NCBI GenBank assembly: GCA_964568425.1
Contig: CAZMPO010000001.1
Coordinates: 96,369-160,368 of the forward strand
Origin: CAKSQF01 sp964568425
GTDB lineage: Bacteria > Bacillota > Clostridia > Oscillospirales > CAG-272
DNA length: 64,000 nt
Reading direction: 5' to 3'
The translations under genes were made by a program, and so were the position numbers. Below, piece after piece: positions 24,693 to 33,046 of the stretch. The notes beneath the pieces were generated by a model. It worked only from the letters and a program-made list of their open reading frames with translations. It searched no databases and was not told the DNA's origin. Every line of letters begins with the position of its first letter. Position 1 is the stretch's first letter.

Positions 24693-25916
24693 TCAGAACG
24701 CCCAAGTGCCGTTTTCGAAGATCTTGACGTTCTCGCCGTTCTCGGTCTCGGCGGTGATTGCGAGATCTTCTGTTCCGATCATGAAATCGACATGTATCAT
24801 CGAGTCATTGATGCCCTTGGCATGCAGCTCGTCGATCGTGTATTTTTCGAAATCCTTCACGCAGGCGGTAAATCCCGCGCCGAGTGCAAGGTGGCAGACA
24901 GCGTTTTCGTCAAAGAGAGTGTTGTAGAAAAGCAGTCCCGAGCGGTTGATCGGGCTTTCGAAGGGAACAAGTGCGCACTCGCCGAGGTATGCCGCGCCCT
25001 CGTCCATCGAGATCATCTTTTCAAGAAGTGCCTTTCCGACCTTTGCGTCGCACTCGACAGCCTTGCCGCCCTCGAATCTGATCCAAAATTCATCGATCAG
25101 CTCGCCTCTGTAGGAAAGGGGCTTCGATGCGTATACGACGCCGTCAGCCTCGCCGCGCATGGGTGATGTGAAGACCTCCTCGGACGGGATGTTCGGATTG
25201 AAGAATCTGCCGCCGAGCGTGTTTTCGCCGCCGCCTGCGAAGATTCCGTCGGGAATAAGTCCGACTGTGAAGTCGGTGCCGTTTGATGCGCTGTAGTGGA
25301 GCTTTCTGATGCCGAGCGAGTTAAGATATTCGTAACGACGGCGCAGATCGTTGTTGTGCTCCTCCCATGCGGCGATCGGATCGCCGTCGGCACGCGAGGT
25401 GAACAGGATCGCCTCCCAAAGCTTTTCGACAGCCTGCGATGTGCGGAGCTCGGGGAATACCTTCTTTGCCCATGCCTTGCCGGGTACTGCCGCGATGACC
25501 CACTGATATTTGTTATCCATCTCCTCGCGGATCGGCTTTATGATCTTGTATCTTGCCTGATTTGCCTTGGCAAGCTTTTCTTGGTTGATGCCCTTGAGCC
25601 CATCGGGATCGGACGATTCGAGATATATCATGACAGGGAGGGACTCGGCACGATATTTGAGCTTCGAGACTTCCCAATCGAGCATGCGATTCATGACCTT
25701 CTGAGAACGATAGCGAGTGTGTACCTTTGCAAGAGGCTGATAGCTCCACTCGACGGTGACGGTCGACGCGCCTGCCTTGTAGCATTCCTCAACGACCATC
25801 TGCACAAATTCGGGCTGATCAAGCTCTGCCGATACGATGACCTCTTGTCCCTTGGCGACGTGACCGCCTACATTTGCGATAAGTTTTGCGTAATTTCTGA
25901 GTACTGTTTTTTTCAT
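24693..25916 (-). CDS. Aminopeptidase, M29 (AmpS/PepS) family
   Basis: This 407-residue cytoplasmic metallopeptidase releases N-terminal residues from peptides. Start MKKTVLRNYAKLIANVGGHVAKGQEV is characteristic of the family. The metal-binding residues expected in M29 are visible: MRGEADG, YLGECALVP, CHLALGAGF and MIHVDFMIG (His and Asp of the last motif near 380). The length of about 410 is standard. The start sits behind GAAAGGAC. It lies in the minus-strand run, 24 bases after rlmH. Confidence 0.93.
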   Translation of the reverse strand: MKKTVLRNYAKLIANVGGHVAKGQEVIVSAELDQPEFVQMVVEECYKAGASTVTVEWSYQPLAKVHTRYRSQKVMNRMLDWEVSKLKYRAESLPVMIYLESSDPDGLKGINQEKLAKANQARYKIIKPIREEMDNKYQWVIAAVPGKAWAKKVFPELRTSQAVEKLWEAILFTSRADGDPIAAWEEHNNDLRRRYEYLNSLGIRKLHYSASNGTDFTVGLIPDGIFAGGGENTLGGRFFNPNIPSEEVFTSPMRGEADGVVYASKPLSYRGELIDEFWIRFEGGKAVECDAKVGKALLEKMISMDEGAAYLGECALVPFESPINRSGLLFYNTLFDENAVCHLALGAGFTACVKDFEKYTIDELHAKGINDSMIHVDFMIGTEDLAITAETENGENVKIFENGTWAF

Positions 25917-25939
25917 TTTGATAATGTCCTTTCGGTGAT

Positions 25940-26365
25940 TTATTTGTGATATTTACCGCCTGCGGCGATGTTTAGTGCGCGATATACCTGCTCGAGCAGG
26001 ATAATCCGCATAAGTTGGTGTGGAAATGTCATGCGAGAAAATGACAGTCGAAGATCTGCGGCGCGCTTTACCTCGTCGGGAAGACCGTCGAAAGGTCCTA
26101 TGACAAAGCAGATGTGCGAGTGCCCTCTTGACGGCAGACTGTCGATAAGCTCGGACAGCTCCTCGGACGAGAGCTCCTTGCCCTCGACGCAGAGCGCGAT
26201 GATGTACGCGCGTTTTGGCAGGGCGGGCAGGATCGGCGCACCGTCACGAAGCTCGATCGTGTTAAAACGGCAGTAGCCGGATAGCCGCTTTTCGTATTCC
26301 GCCGCCGCCTCGCGCAGGTATTTTTCCTTTAAGTTGCCGGAGCAAACGAGTGTGATATCAAGCAT
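25940..26365 (-). CDS. rlmH: 23S rRNA (pseudouridine-1915-N3) methyltransferase RlmH
   Basis: This 141-residue SPOUT methyltransferase uses SAM to methylate pseudouridine 1915 in helix 69 of 23S rRNA. Visible motifs are MLDITLVCSGNLKEKYL at the start, the cofactor knot CFVIGPFDGLPDEV (usual form FVIGGxxG) and the family C-terminus LSFSRMTFPHQLMRIILLEQVYRALNI with an AGGKYHK end. It is some 18 residues shorter than the typical 159, mostly by small gaps. Its start overlaps the end of the heparinase-like gene by 8 bases, so the two are probably translationally coupled. Confidence 0.95.
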   Translation of the reverse strand: MLDITLVCSGNLKEKYLREAAAEYEKRLSGYCRFNTIELRDGAPILPALPKRAYIIALCVEGKELSSEELSELIDSLPSRGHSHICFVIGPFDGLPDEVKRAADLRLSFSRMTFPHQLMRIILLEQVYRALNIAAGGKYHK

Positions 26366-28034
26366 TGCCGTCTACCTTAAACTCAAATTCCGCACTGCCG
26401 AGCGTGGGGTCGATCTCGTAATCGATGCAGTAAACGAGTATCGAAGCACTCCCATGCGAGGGTTCCTCGCGGACCGATACGGTGGGCGTTACATCCGCGT
26501 TTATCATTTTCATGCTGACATCGCTAAACCAAATGCGTCCGTCGCGGATTGTCGGTTTTGTCATGCTTACAAAACGCTCTGTGATGCTGTTAACGCGCTC
26601 ACCCCATGTGTCGCGAAGGGTGATGCTGTCATCCGACAGATCAAATACTCGCTCGAATTTGCCGATATCGATCGGGTATGCACCGTCGATCCTAAGCGAG
26701 ACCCTGTCGCCGTCAAGGCTCAGATCGCCGCGATATTCGCGCCCTTCGTGTTGGAGCGTGCCGTTGATGATCGGAACCGAGTGGCTCTCCGAGCTGTTGC
26801 AGAAGATCGTGTATCTTGTTGCCGCTCTGAAATATTGCCTTGTGTATCTGCCCGAGCCTATGTCGCAAAGCTCTTGACCGTTTTTGGTGGCGATGATGAA
26901 ATTGCCGATGTCGTTGTGATTGTGCGGCTCGTCGTTGTGCCCTGCCTTGACGGCAAACGAGTAGTCGCCGCGAGTGGTGATATATTGCCCAGCACTTTCC
27001 AGCAGACAGCTTGAGAGCTTCACCTCGGAGGGGGTCGCATCCGGCATGAAGAAGGCGAAATAGCGGAGCATTTCCACCCATCTGCCGTCAAAGGTCTTCA
27101 GCCTGTCGGATGTCGGCAGAGGAGCGGCGTCCTTGTATTCTCTTGCGAGCAGATGAACAAGCCTTGTCGGTGCTTTCGCATAGATGTTGCTGTCCGAGAA
27201 GCTGACTGCCGTGCCGCCGAGCATGAAGTTTTTGGACGGGAAAGACGCCATAAGCTTTACCTTTTCGTCCTTGAAAAGGTCGATCCCGCCGTTTGTATGG
27301 ATGCGGAGCATGTCCGCGAAATAGCAGTAATAGCCAAATCCGTAGCTCCAATAGTCAAATCCCTCAAGGCACGCGCCGTCTGATGTGTATGACTCAAGAC
27401 AGCAGTTGACGGTTTCGAGCAGGCAGGGAAGATATTTTTCGAGCATTTCAGGCTCTGCGTAGATCATGGTCATGCCGATCGAGCCCGCGCAGACCGCCGC
27501 CCAGTTGTTCGCACTTTTCTCCCACCAGAATTTGCGTGCGACATAATTGTCAAGCACGCGCGATTTTACCTCGATCTTGACACGGCGAAGGACACGCTCG
27601 TGAAGGCGATCCTTAAGAAAAGCCGCGATCTCGGTCAGGGTGAGTGCGGTCTCGGATGAAAAGAGATCGACGCTCGTTGTGTCGTCCTCGTAACTGCCGC
27701 TGCAATGGGCAGGCAGTGACCAGCTGTACTCGTCGCATATCATCCAGATCAGATCCTCGACCTTGTGCAGATACTCGTCACACTCGGGGTAGACAAGCGA
27801 CATTATGGCGGCATTCGCAAGTCGGATACGCCTTGTAAAATAAGGACCCTCAAATGATCCCCGATCACCGTCATCGTAAAAACGATTGCGCGCCGAAAAG
27901 GGCAGCTCGGGCATTGGCAGTGTGCGCTGTATCTTGTATTGATCTTTTATGTGCCCAAGCACATCGGCGTATGCCTCGTTGGTTCTTACATTCTGCCAGA
28001 ACTCCCCGTCCAGCAGTTCGGGATAAAGCTTCAT
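26358..28034 (-). CDS. Heparinase II/III-like polysaccharide lyase family protein
   Basis: 558 residues without signal peptide. An alpha/alpha toroid N-terminal half (1-330, containing WWEKSANNWAAVCAGSIGMTMI and GFDYWSYGFGYYCYFADML) and a beta-sandwich C-terminal half with the conserved HNDEPHNHNDIGNFIIATKNGQ motif (about 375-395) identify the heparinase II/III family. Family members cleave uronic-acid polysaccharides by elimination. Here the substrate is unknown, and a cytoplasmic location suggests that it acts on imported oligosaccharides. It shares an 8-base overlap with rlmH. Confidence 0.88.
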   Translation of the reverse strand: MKLYPELLDGEFWQNVRTNEAYADVLGHIKDQYKIQRTLPMPELPFSARNRFYDDGDRGSFEGPYFTRRIRLANAAIMSLVYPECDEYLHKVEDLIWMICDEYSWSLPAHCSGSYEDDTTSVDLFSSETALTLTEIAAFLKDRLHERVLRRVKIEVKSRVLDNYVARKFWWEKSANNWAAVCAGSIGMTMIYAEPEMLEKYLPCLLETVNCCLESYTSDGACLEGFDYWSYGFGYYCYFADMLRIHTNGGIDLFKDEKVKLMASFPSKNFMLGGTAVSFSDSNIYAKAPTRLVHLLAREYKDAAPLPTSDRLKTFDGRWVEMLRYFAFFMPDATPSEVKLSSCLLESAGQYITTRGDYSFAVKAGHNDEPHNHNDIGNFIIATKNGQELCDIGSGRYTRQYFRAATRYTIFCNSSESHSVPIINGTLQHEGREYRGDLSLDGDRVSLRIDGAYPIDIGKFERVFDLSDDSITLRDTWGERVNSITERFVSMTKPTIRDGRIWFSDVSMKMINADVTPTVSVREEPSHGSASILVYCIDYEIDPTLGSAEFEFKVDGNA

Positions 28035-28082
28035 AACTTGACCTCCTGATATCCTGTTATATATAAAAGGTAGAAAATGGTG

Positions 28083-28448
28083 CTATTTCAAAAAGAAATT
28101 GACCCAGACGATATCGAATATGATCACAAGCGACAGGGGGAGCAGGGCATAGATCAGCTCCTTGCCGAGGGCGTGCCGACGCTCTGCCGCCGAAAGCTTG
28201 GCGGAAAGCTCGTCTTTTGGCATGTTGGGCGGATAATCGCTTGCCGACGGCGGTTTTTTCGAAAAACAGCGGGTCAGAACGAATACCACGCAGAATAAGA
28301 TCCCTTCGGCAATGTAGAAAAGAGGATACATCCAAACAAGCCCGTATTTGAGCATAACCATGTATAATATCATGAAAAGTGCCAGAAAAAAGGCGAGTTT
28401 TATCGCTTTTTTGGCAAGTGAACTATCGATCTGCGGCATTTTGCGCAT
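28083..28448 (-). CDS. Small membrane protein of unknown function
   Basis: 121 residues with three predicted membrane helices (about 15-35, 38-58 and 95-118). A hydrophilic loop (61-94, KKPPSASDYPPNMPKDELSA then a KLSAAERRH segment) lies between the second and third. No family is recognised. The RBS AAAGGGGTGA overlaps the end of the rnhA gene just upstream, so the two genes are tightly linked. Confidence 0.8.
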   Translation of the reverse strand: MRKMPQIDSSLAKKAIKLAFFLALFMILYMVMLKYGLVWMYPLFYIAEGILFCVVFVLTRCFSKKPPSASDYPPNMPKDELSAKLSAAERRHALGKELIYALLPLSLVIIFDIVWVNFFLK

Positions 28449-28454
28449 GTATCG

Positions 28455-28898
28455 TCACCCCTTTCGGTAGCTGTCGGCATACGCGGTGGCAAGGCTGTCA
28501 CAGCGTTCGTTATACGGGTGTCCGTTGTGACCGCGAACCCAAACATAGGTTATCTTGTGCGGACGTATCGCCGAGAGAAGTCGCTCCCAAAGATCGGGAT
28601 TCAGTGCGGGCGAGCCGTCCGATTTTTTCCAGCCTCGCTTTTTCCAGCCGACCGCCCAGCCCTTTTCGAGTCCGTTTATCACATATTGCGAATCGGAGGT
28701 GAATGTCACCTCGCAGGGCTCCTTCAATGCCTCGAATGCGGCGATCGCTCCCATCAGCTCCATTTTGTTGTTTGTGGTCGACGGTGCGCCGCCCGACAGC
28801 TCTTTCTCAACCCCATGACAGACGAGTATCGCGCCCCATCCGCCCGGACCCGGGTTGCCGCGGCAGGCACCGTCGGTATAAATTTCAACTTTTTTCAT
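28455..28898 (-). CDS. rnhA: Ribonuclease HI
   Basis: This 147-residue enzyme cleaves the RNA strand of RNA-DNA hybrids. All four catalytic acidic residues are in place: YTDGACRGNPGPGGWG (Asp near 8), NKMELMGAI (Glu near 46), FTSDSQYVINGL (Asp near 68) and NERCDSLA (Asp near 135). The basic handle KGWAVGWKKRGWKKSDG is present as in Escherichia coli RNase HI. The gene lies between ddl and a small membrane protein gene in the minus-strand run. Confidence 0.96.
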   Translation of the reverse strand: MKKVEIYTDGACRGNPGPGGWGAILVCHGVEKELSGGAPSTTNNKMELMGAIAAFEALKEPCEVTFTSDSQYVINGLEKGWAVGWKKRGWKKSDGSPALNPDLWERLLSAIRPHKITYVWVRGHNGHPYNERCDSLATAYADSYRKG

Positions 28899-28909
28899 TT
28901 TATTTCTTG

Positions 28910-29983
28910 TTATCTCTTGTTTTGTGCGTCGAATGCCAGCTCAACAAGCTTGTCGATGACCTGCGGATAGGTCAAGCCGCTCTCGCAAATAAGCTTCGGG
29001 TACATCGATATTGAGGTAAATCCGGGGAGGGTGTTGATCTCGTTGAAGATGATGCCGCCGCCCGCCTTTACGAAAAAGTCAACGCGCGACAGTCCCTGCG
29101 CGCCGAGCGTCACATAGACCTTGCGCGCCCACTCGCGAACCTTTGACGATATCTCGTCGGGCAGTCGCGCGGGAATGTAATATGATGCGGTGTCGTTTTT
29201 GTATTTGGTGTCGTAATCGTAAAATTCAGCACCCGGGTCGATCTCGCCGCAGACCGACGCTACGGGATCGTCGTTGCCGATGACAGCGACCTCGATCTCG
29301 CGACCGTCGATAAATTCCTCGATCAGCACTCTCTGCGGATCGGTCAACAGTGCTTTCTCGACCGCAGGGAGCAGTTCCTCGCGGCACTTGACCTTCGATA
29401 CGCCGACAGATGAGCCGGCAGACGAGGGCTTGACGAACACGGGATAGCCAAGCTCGCCCTCGACCCTTTGCTCGACCGCCGCGAGATCCTTCATCGACTC
29501 TTTGGTCAGCACGACAGCCTTTGCCTGCGGAACATCGGTCAGCGAGATGAGGGCTTTTGTTGTCGCTTTGTCCATCGCGGCGGCTGATGCCTTAGTCCCC
29601 GAGCCGACAAAAGGAATGCCGACAAGCTCGAGCAGACCTTGAAGTCTGCCGTCCTCCGAATACTCGCCGTGGACGGCAGGGAAGACAACGTCGATGTAGA
29701 TCGCCCTGCCGTCGCGTGTCAGGATGGCGTAAAGTCCGCGATCGGGCGTGATGTATGCCGATGTCAGACATTCGGGATGATCACGCCATGTGTCATCGCG
29801 GATGTACTCGGGGTCACCCTCGTAGAGCATCCATTGTCCGTTTGATGTTATGCCGAGTGTCGTGATGTCGTATTTTTCACGATCGACGTTCGTTATGATC
29901 GAATATGCCGTCAAAAGCGATACTTCGTATTCGGAGGATCTTCCGCCGAAGATCACACAGAGGTTGATTTTGTTATTGTTCAT
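28910..29983 (-). CDS. ddl: D-alanine--D-alanine ligase
   Basis: This 357-residue ATP-grasp ligase makes D-Ala-D-Ala for peptidoglycan. GGRSSEYEVSLLTA at the start, FVKPSSAGSSVGVSKV, IEEFIDGREIEVAVI, KYKNDTASYYIPARL and IIFNEINTLPGFTSISMYPKL are all present. The KY pair in the omega loop favours D-Ala-D-Ala over D-Ala-D-lactate. A departure is HGEYSEDGRLQGLLE, where the usual form is HGxxGEDG: Ser replaces the Gly before the Glu. The sequence leaves vancomycin-type specificity unlikely, but this is inference. It is followed by rnhA 11 bases later. Confidence 0.95.
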   Translation of the reverse strand: MNNNKINLCVIFGGRSSEYEVSLLTAYSIITNVDREKYDITTLGITSNGQWMLYEGDPEYIRDDTWRDHPECLTSAYITPDRGLYAILTRDGRAIYIDVVFPAVHGEYSEDGRLQGLLELVGIPFVGSGTKASAAAMDKATTKALISLTDVPQAKAVVLTKESMKDLAAVEQRVEGELGYPVFVKPSSAGSSVGVSKVKCREELLPAVEKALLTDPQRVLIEEFIDGREIEVAVIGNDDPVASVCGEIDPGAEFYDYDTKYKNDTASYYIPARLPDEISSKVREWARKVYVTLGAQGLSRVDFFVKAGGGIIFNEINTLPGFTSISMYPKLICESGLTYPQVIDKLVELAFDAQNKR

Positions 29984-30017
29984 AGCAGATTTCCTTCATT
30001 TATTATATATAGTGATT

Positions 30018-30752
30018 TCAGTGTTTGGTTAGATAAGCAACGCGATCGTTGCCCGACAGATCTTTTGTTATCTCTGCCGAAAATCCGTGCTCTTCTGCAA
30101 GAGCGCGGATGGCGTCTCCCTGATCAAAGCCGATCTCGAAAACAAACCCACCACCGTCATTGAGATTTTTGGCAAACGCACTCAAAAATCGCCTGTAAAA
30201 GCAAAGTCCGTCGCCACCGCCGTCAAGGGCGATGCGCGGTTCGGCTGAAAGTGACGGGTAGGCGGCAATATCGTCTGAGGGTATGTAGGGCGGATTTGAA
30301 ATTATCAGCCCGAACTTTTCGTCCCTCAGCGGATCATCGCAGAGCAGATCGGCATGCGCAAAGCTTGCCCTGCCCGTGAGCGAGAGTGCCGCCGCGTTTT
30401 CTCGTGCGGCATCGAGCGCACCCTCTTGTATGTCGACCAAAAGACCAACCGGGCAGTCGGGACGCTCGTCAAGGATCGTCAGCCCGATGCATCCCGAGCC
30501 TGTGCAAAGATCGGCAAATCGCTCGCCGCTCTTAAGCTTTGACAGCGCGACCTCGACAAGACATTCGGTGTCGGGACGGGGAATAAGACAGTCTCGGTTT
30601 ATCTTAAAATAGTGGCGATAAAAGAACCACTCGCCGATGATGTACGCAAGCAGCTCGCCATTCTCGACACGTTCGAGAACAGCGGCAAGCTCGTCTTTGT
30701 CGCGAAAATGCTCGGCGGCGATCATCGCCTCAAGATTTGTGACCTCTCCCAC
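30018..30752 (-). CDS. prmC: Peptide chain release factor N5-glutamine methyltransferase
   Basis: This 244-residue SAM-dependent enzyme methylates the GGQ glutamine of release factors. NRDCLIPRPDTECLVE, FADLCTGSGCIGLTI (SAM site), the catalytic NPPY in LIISNPPYIPSDD and ALDGGGDGLCFYRRFL are diagnostic. The start is GTG at 30752, 2 bases after the ypsA-like stop, with GGGGAAGGG upstream; an internal ATG at residue 10 is possible. The N-terminal helical domain is shorter than usual (family about 280 residues). Confidence 0.93.
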   Translation of the reverse strand: MGEVTNLEAMIAAEHFRDKDELAAVLERVENGELLAYIIGEWFFYRHYFKINRDCLIPRPDTECLVEVALSKLKSGERFADLCTGSGCIGLTILDERPDCPVGLLVDIQEGALDAARENAAALSLTGRASFAHADLLCDDPLRDEKFGLIISNPPYIPSDDIAAYPSLSAEPRIALDGGGDGLCFYRRFLSAFAKNLNDGGGFVFEIGFDQGDAIRALAEEHGFSAEITKDLSGNDRVAYLTKH

Positions 30753-30754
30753 GC

Positions 30755-31261
30755 TCAGCCCTTCCCCTTGACCTCGTCCAACATGTTGACCACGGGGATG
30801 CCCTTGCGGACCGCCATGTTATATGTCTGAACACTGCCCGATCTGCGCCTTGCCGTGTCAACATAGGCGATCAGCATGTCGGCGCGGTCGACCATGTATT
30901 GGTTGCGTGTCTTCATGCATCCGTTTACATATTTGTCGGCGATCGTTACTACCTCGTCATAGTATGAAAGGAGCGTTTTGTAGACCGATCTGTCATATTC
31001 CGACCAACCGTCCTCTTGACCGCGATGCGGACAGACGAGCGTCATGCGGAATTTTCCCTCGTATCCCTCTTTTTTGAGATGCGATAGTGCCACTGCGGCG
31101 ACCGTGTCAAAGCCGAGGGCACCGCCGATGTAGAACTCGGTCGTGCCGTGATTGTCAATGAGATCGGCAAGCCTTACCTTGAGAAGGTCGCACGCGAGCT
31201 TTTTTTCGGAGTCTGTCATGTTTCTGTGTCCGGTAAATGCGCAAGATCTGATAATTTCCAT
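30755..31261 (-). CDS. SLOG/DUF1273 (YpsA-like) family protein
   Basis: This 168-residue protein has the Rossmann-like SLOG fold: start SCAFTGHRNM, YIGGALGFDTVAA with the Gly-rich nucleotide loop, MTLVCPHRGQEDGWSE, MLIAYVDTARRRSGSVQTYNMAVRKGIPVVNM. YpsA-type proteins influence cell division in some Firmicutes, and SLOG domains generally bind nucleotide-derived ligands, but the ligand here is unknown. The stop is 2 bases from the prmC start, so the two are coupled. Confidence 0.87.
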   Translation of the reverse strand: MEIIRSCAFTGHRNMTDSEKKLACDLLKVRLADLIDNHGTTEFYIGGALGFDTVAAVALSHLKKEGYEGKFRMTLVCPHRGQEDGWSEYDRSVYKTLLSYYDEVVTIADKYVNGCMKTRNQYMVDRADMLIAYVDTARRRSGSVQTYNMAVRKGIPVVNMLDEVKGKG

Positions 31262-31296
31262 AATGCTGATTTCCTTTTATTTTGTCTTTTTTTAGG

Positions 31297-32850
31297 TTAA
31301 TTTGCGCTTGTTTGGGTGTTTTCGGTGAGGTAAAATGTCTGATATCCGACCCCCTCGCAGTACCCGACGATCACGCCCGACGATACCTGCGAAAGAGAGG
31401 TGAAAACGAAGGGAAGGACGATGTTTCCGTCGGTGTCGATCATGCCGAGCGTGCCGTCCTCAAGTCCGACAACGGCAAGTCCCTGTATGAAGGGTGTGGC
31501 GTATGTGAACATGGGCTGAGCGATCCACTCGTCGTCGATCGTGTAAAAACCGTATTTTCCGTCCTTTGAAAGGAGCATGACTCCGTCCGAATAGCCCTCC
31601 AATGTGTAGCCGTCGGGCGGATTTCGCTTTTTGCCGCTTTTGCTCATGAGTATGTCGATATCGCTGACCGTTCTGTTTGCGACAACATGGCTGGTCGTGA
31701 CAACGCGGACGCGAAGGTAGCCGTTGTCGTAGCCGGTCGAGCCGATCGACTCTATGCCGAACGTGTCGGGCAGCGTGTACTCATCGCCGACCGAATGTCC
31801 CTGACCGACGACCTCGGTCTCCCAATGGTACCATCCGCGCGGAACGAATTGGACTCTGCCGTTTGAATTGACGACGCGCATGCGATTTGCCTCGGGGAGC
31901 ATGACGACGGCGACATTTTCGCTGTAATTGTATGCCTTGTAATAGAGTGCGGTCTTCCATTTTTCGGTTTTTACCGTCTGAAAACGCATGTAGCCGCTCT
32001 CGGGATCAAATTTTGCCTCAAGGCCTTTCGGAGCGATCTCTTTTGCGGGATAATCATAGAAAAGCTCGGAGCGAACATCGCCCCTCTCGATCTCACAGAG
32101 CGCACCGTCCTTGACGATGTAATACTTGTCGCCGTCCGAGAAAACAGGGCGGTTCTTCATGTCGCGTGCGTAGTATGGGGTAACATCTCCGAGATCCTCG
32201 ATCACGGTCGCACCGTGCATGTCGCAGAGCTTTGCCTTTTTGCCCTCCTCGCTGTAGAAGATCAAATATCCCATGTAGGGTTGAAGGCTCTTTTTCTCGA
32301 TCGTTGTCGGTATCGAGATCGTTATATATGACGCGTCAAGGTCGCCGTATTGCTTTGAATACTTGTTTTGAACCTCAGTGCCGCTGGAATAATCAATGTT
32401 ATAGACCTCGCCTGCGAGTATCTTGTGCTTTTCTGCGTCGTAGACATCGGTCGAGATGATATCTCCGCTCTCGCCCGAGACATATTTGTCGATCGGGGAG
32501 ATCAGCGTGTTGTAATTTGCCACTCTTACCGAGCGAGCAGTCGCGGCACGGTCAACGATCAGCCCCGCAATCGATCTGTATCCGAGCGCATAGCGCAGAT
32601 TTGTCACATATTCGGTGCCGACCTCGGTCTTTTGATCGGGAACATAAATGTCAGTGGGCTTTGGAGCGGTCGTTGTCGGAGCGGTCGTCACGACGGAGGG
32701 ACGGCGGTCTGTTACCGTCACCGAGGTGGTGCCCTTTGTGGGCTCTGCTTTGTCAAAAAGCCCGAGAGAGAGCGCGCCTATCGGCAGTGATATGCCAAAG
32801 AGGAGCAGTGCCGAGCATATCTCGACGGCAAGTCTTGGAACCGGTTTCAT
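31297..32850 (-). CDS. Membrane-anchored WG-repeat protein
   Basis: 517 residues from the ATG at 32850, which has TTAGGAAG upstream. A 26-residue extension of the open frame is not supported. An N-terminal membrane anchor (about 7-27) precedes a Thr-rich linker. The bulk is predicted extracellular, and the C-terminal third contains WG-like repeats (DGKYGFYTIDDEWIAQPMF and DGTLGMIDTDGNIVLPFVF). WG-repeat domains are thought to bind proteins or cell-wall ligands, without proven function. It is the first gene of the long minus-strand run. Confidence 0.82.
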   Translation of the reverse strand: MKPVPRLAVEICSALLLFGISLPIGALSLGLFDKAEPTKGTTSVTVTDRRPSVVTTAPTTTAPKPTDIYVPDQKTEVGTEYVTNLRYALGYRSIAGLIVDRAATARSVRVANYNTLISPIDKYVSGESGDIISTDVYDAEKHKILAGEVYNIDYSSGTEVQNKYSKQYGDLDASYITISIPTTIEKKSLQPYMGYLIFYSEEGKKAKLCDMHGATVIEDLGDVTPYYARDMKNRPVFSDGDKYYIVKDGALCEIERGDVRSELFYDYPAKEIAPKGLEAKFDPESGYMRFQTVKTEKWKTALYYKAYNYSENVAVVMLPEANRMRVVNSNGRVQFVPRGWYHWETEVVGQGHSVGDEYTLPDTFGIESIGSTGYDNGYLRVRVVTTSHVVANRTVSDIDILMSKSGKKRNPPDGYTLEGYSDGVMLLSKDGKYGFYTIDDEWIAQPMFTYATPFIQGLAVVGLEDGTLGMIDTDGNIVLPFVFTSLSQVSSGVIVGYCEGVGYQTFYLTENTQTSAN

Positions 32851-32960
32851 AAAATTACTTCCTAACTGTATAATATGGAGCGGTGAAGAAAAATAATAAC
32901 TAAAAACAGATCTTACGATAGATATCAACAGATATCAATAAATAATGTGAAATAATGTGA

Positions 32961-32997
32961 AAAAGCAGGTTGCAATCTGTCCTTGCAACCTGCTTTT
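32961..32997 (-). terminator. Terminator of galactokinase
   Basis: AAAAGCAGGTTGCAA pairs perfectly with TTGCAACCTGCTTTT (15 base pairs, 7-base loop). T-rich sequence follows on the minus strand, where a 10-base unit AATAATGTGA is also repeated twice. Confidence 0.88.
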
Positions 32998-33046
32998 CAG
33001 GAGATCACGGGGACGCCGCGATATCAACGGTTTGTGTGGTTATCGA

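Noticed and set aside
28910..31261. Vancomycin-resistance-like cluster around ddl
   Set aside because: The KY omega-loop pair points to an ordinary D-Ala-D-Ala ligase, and no vanH, vanX or sensor genes are near.
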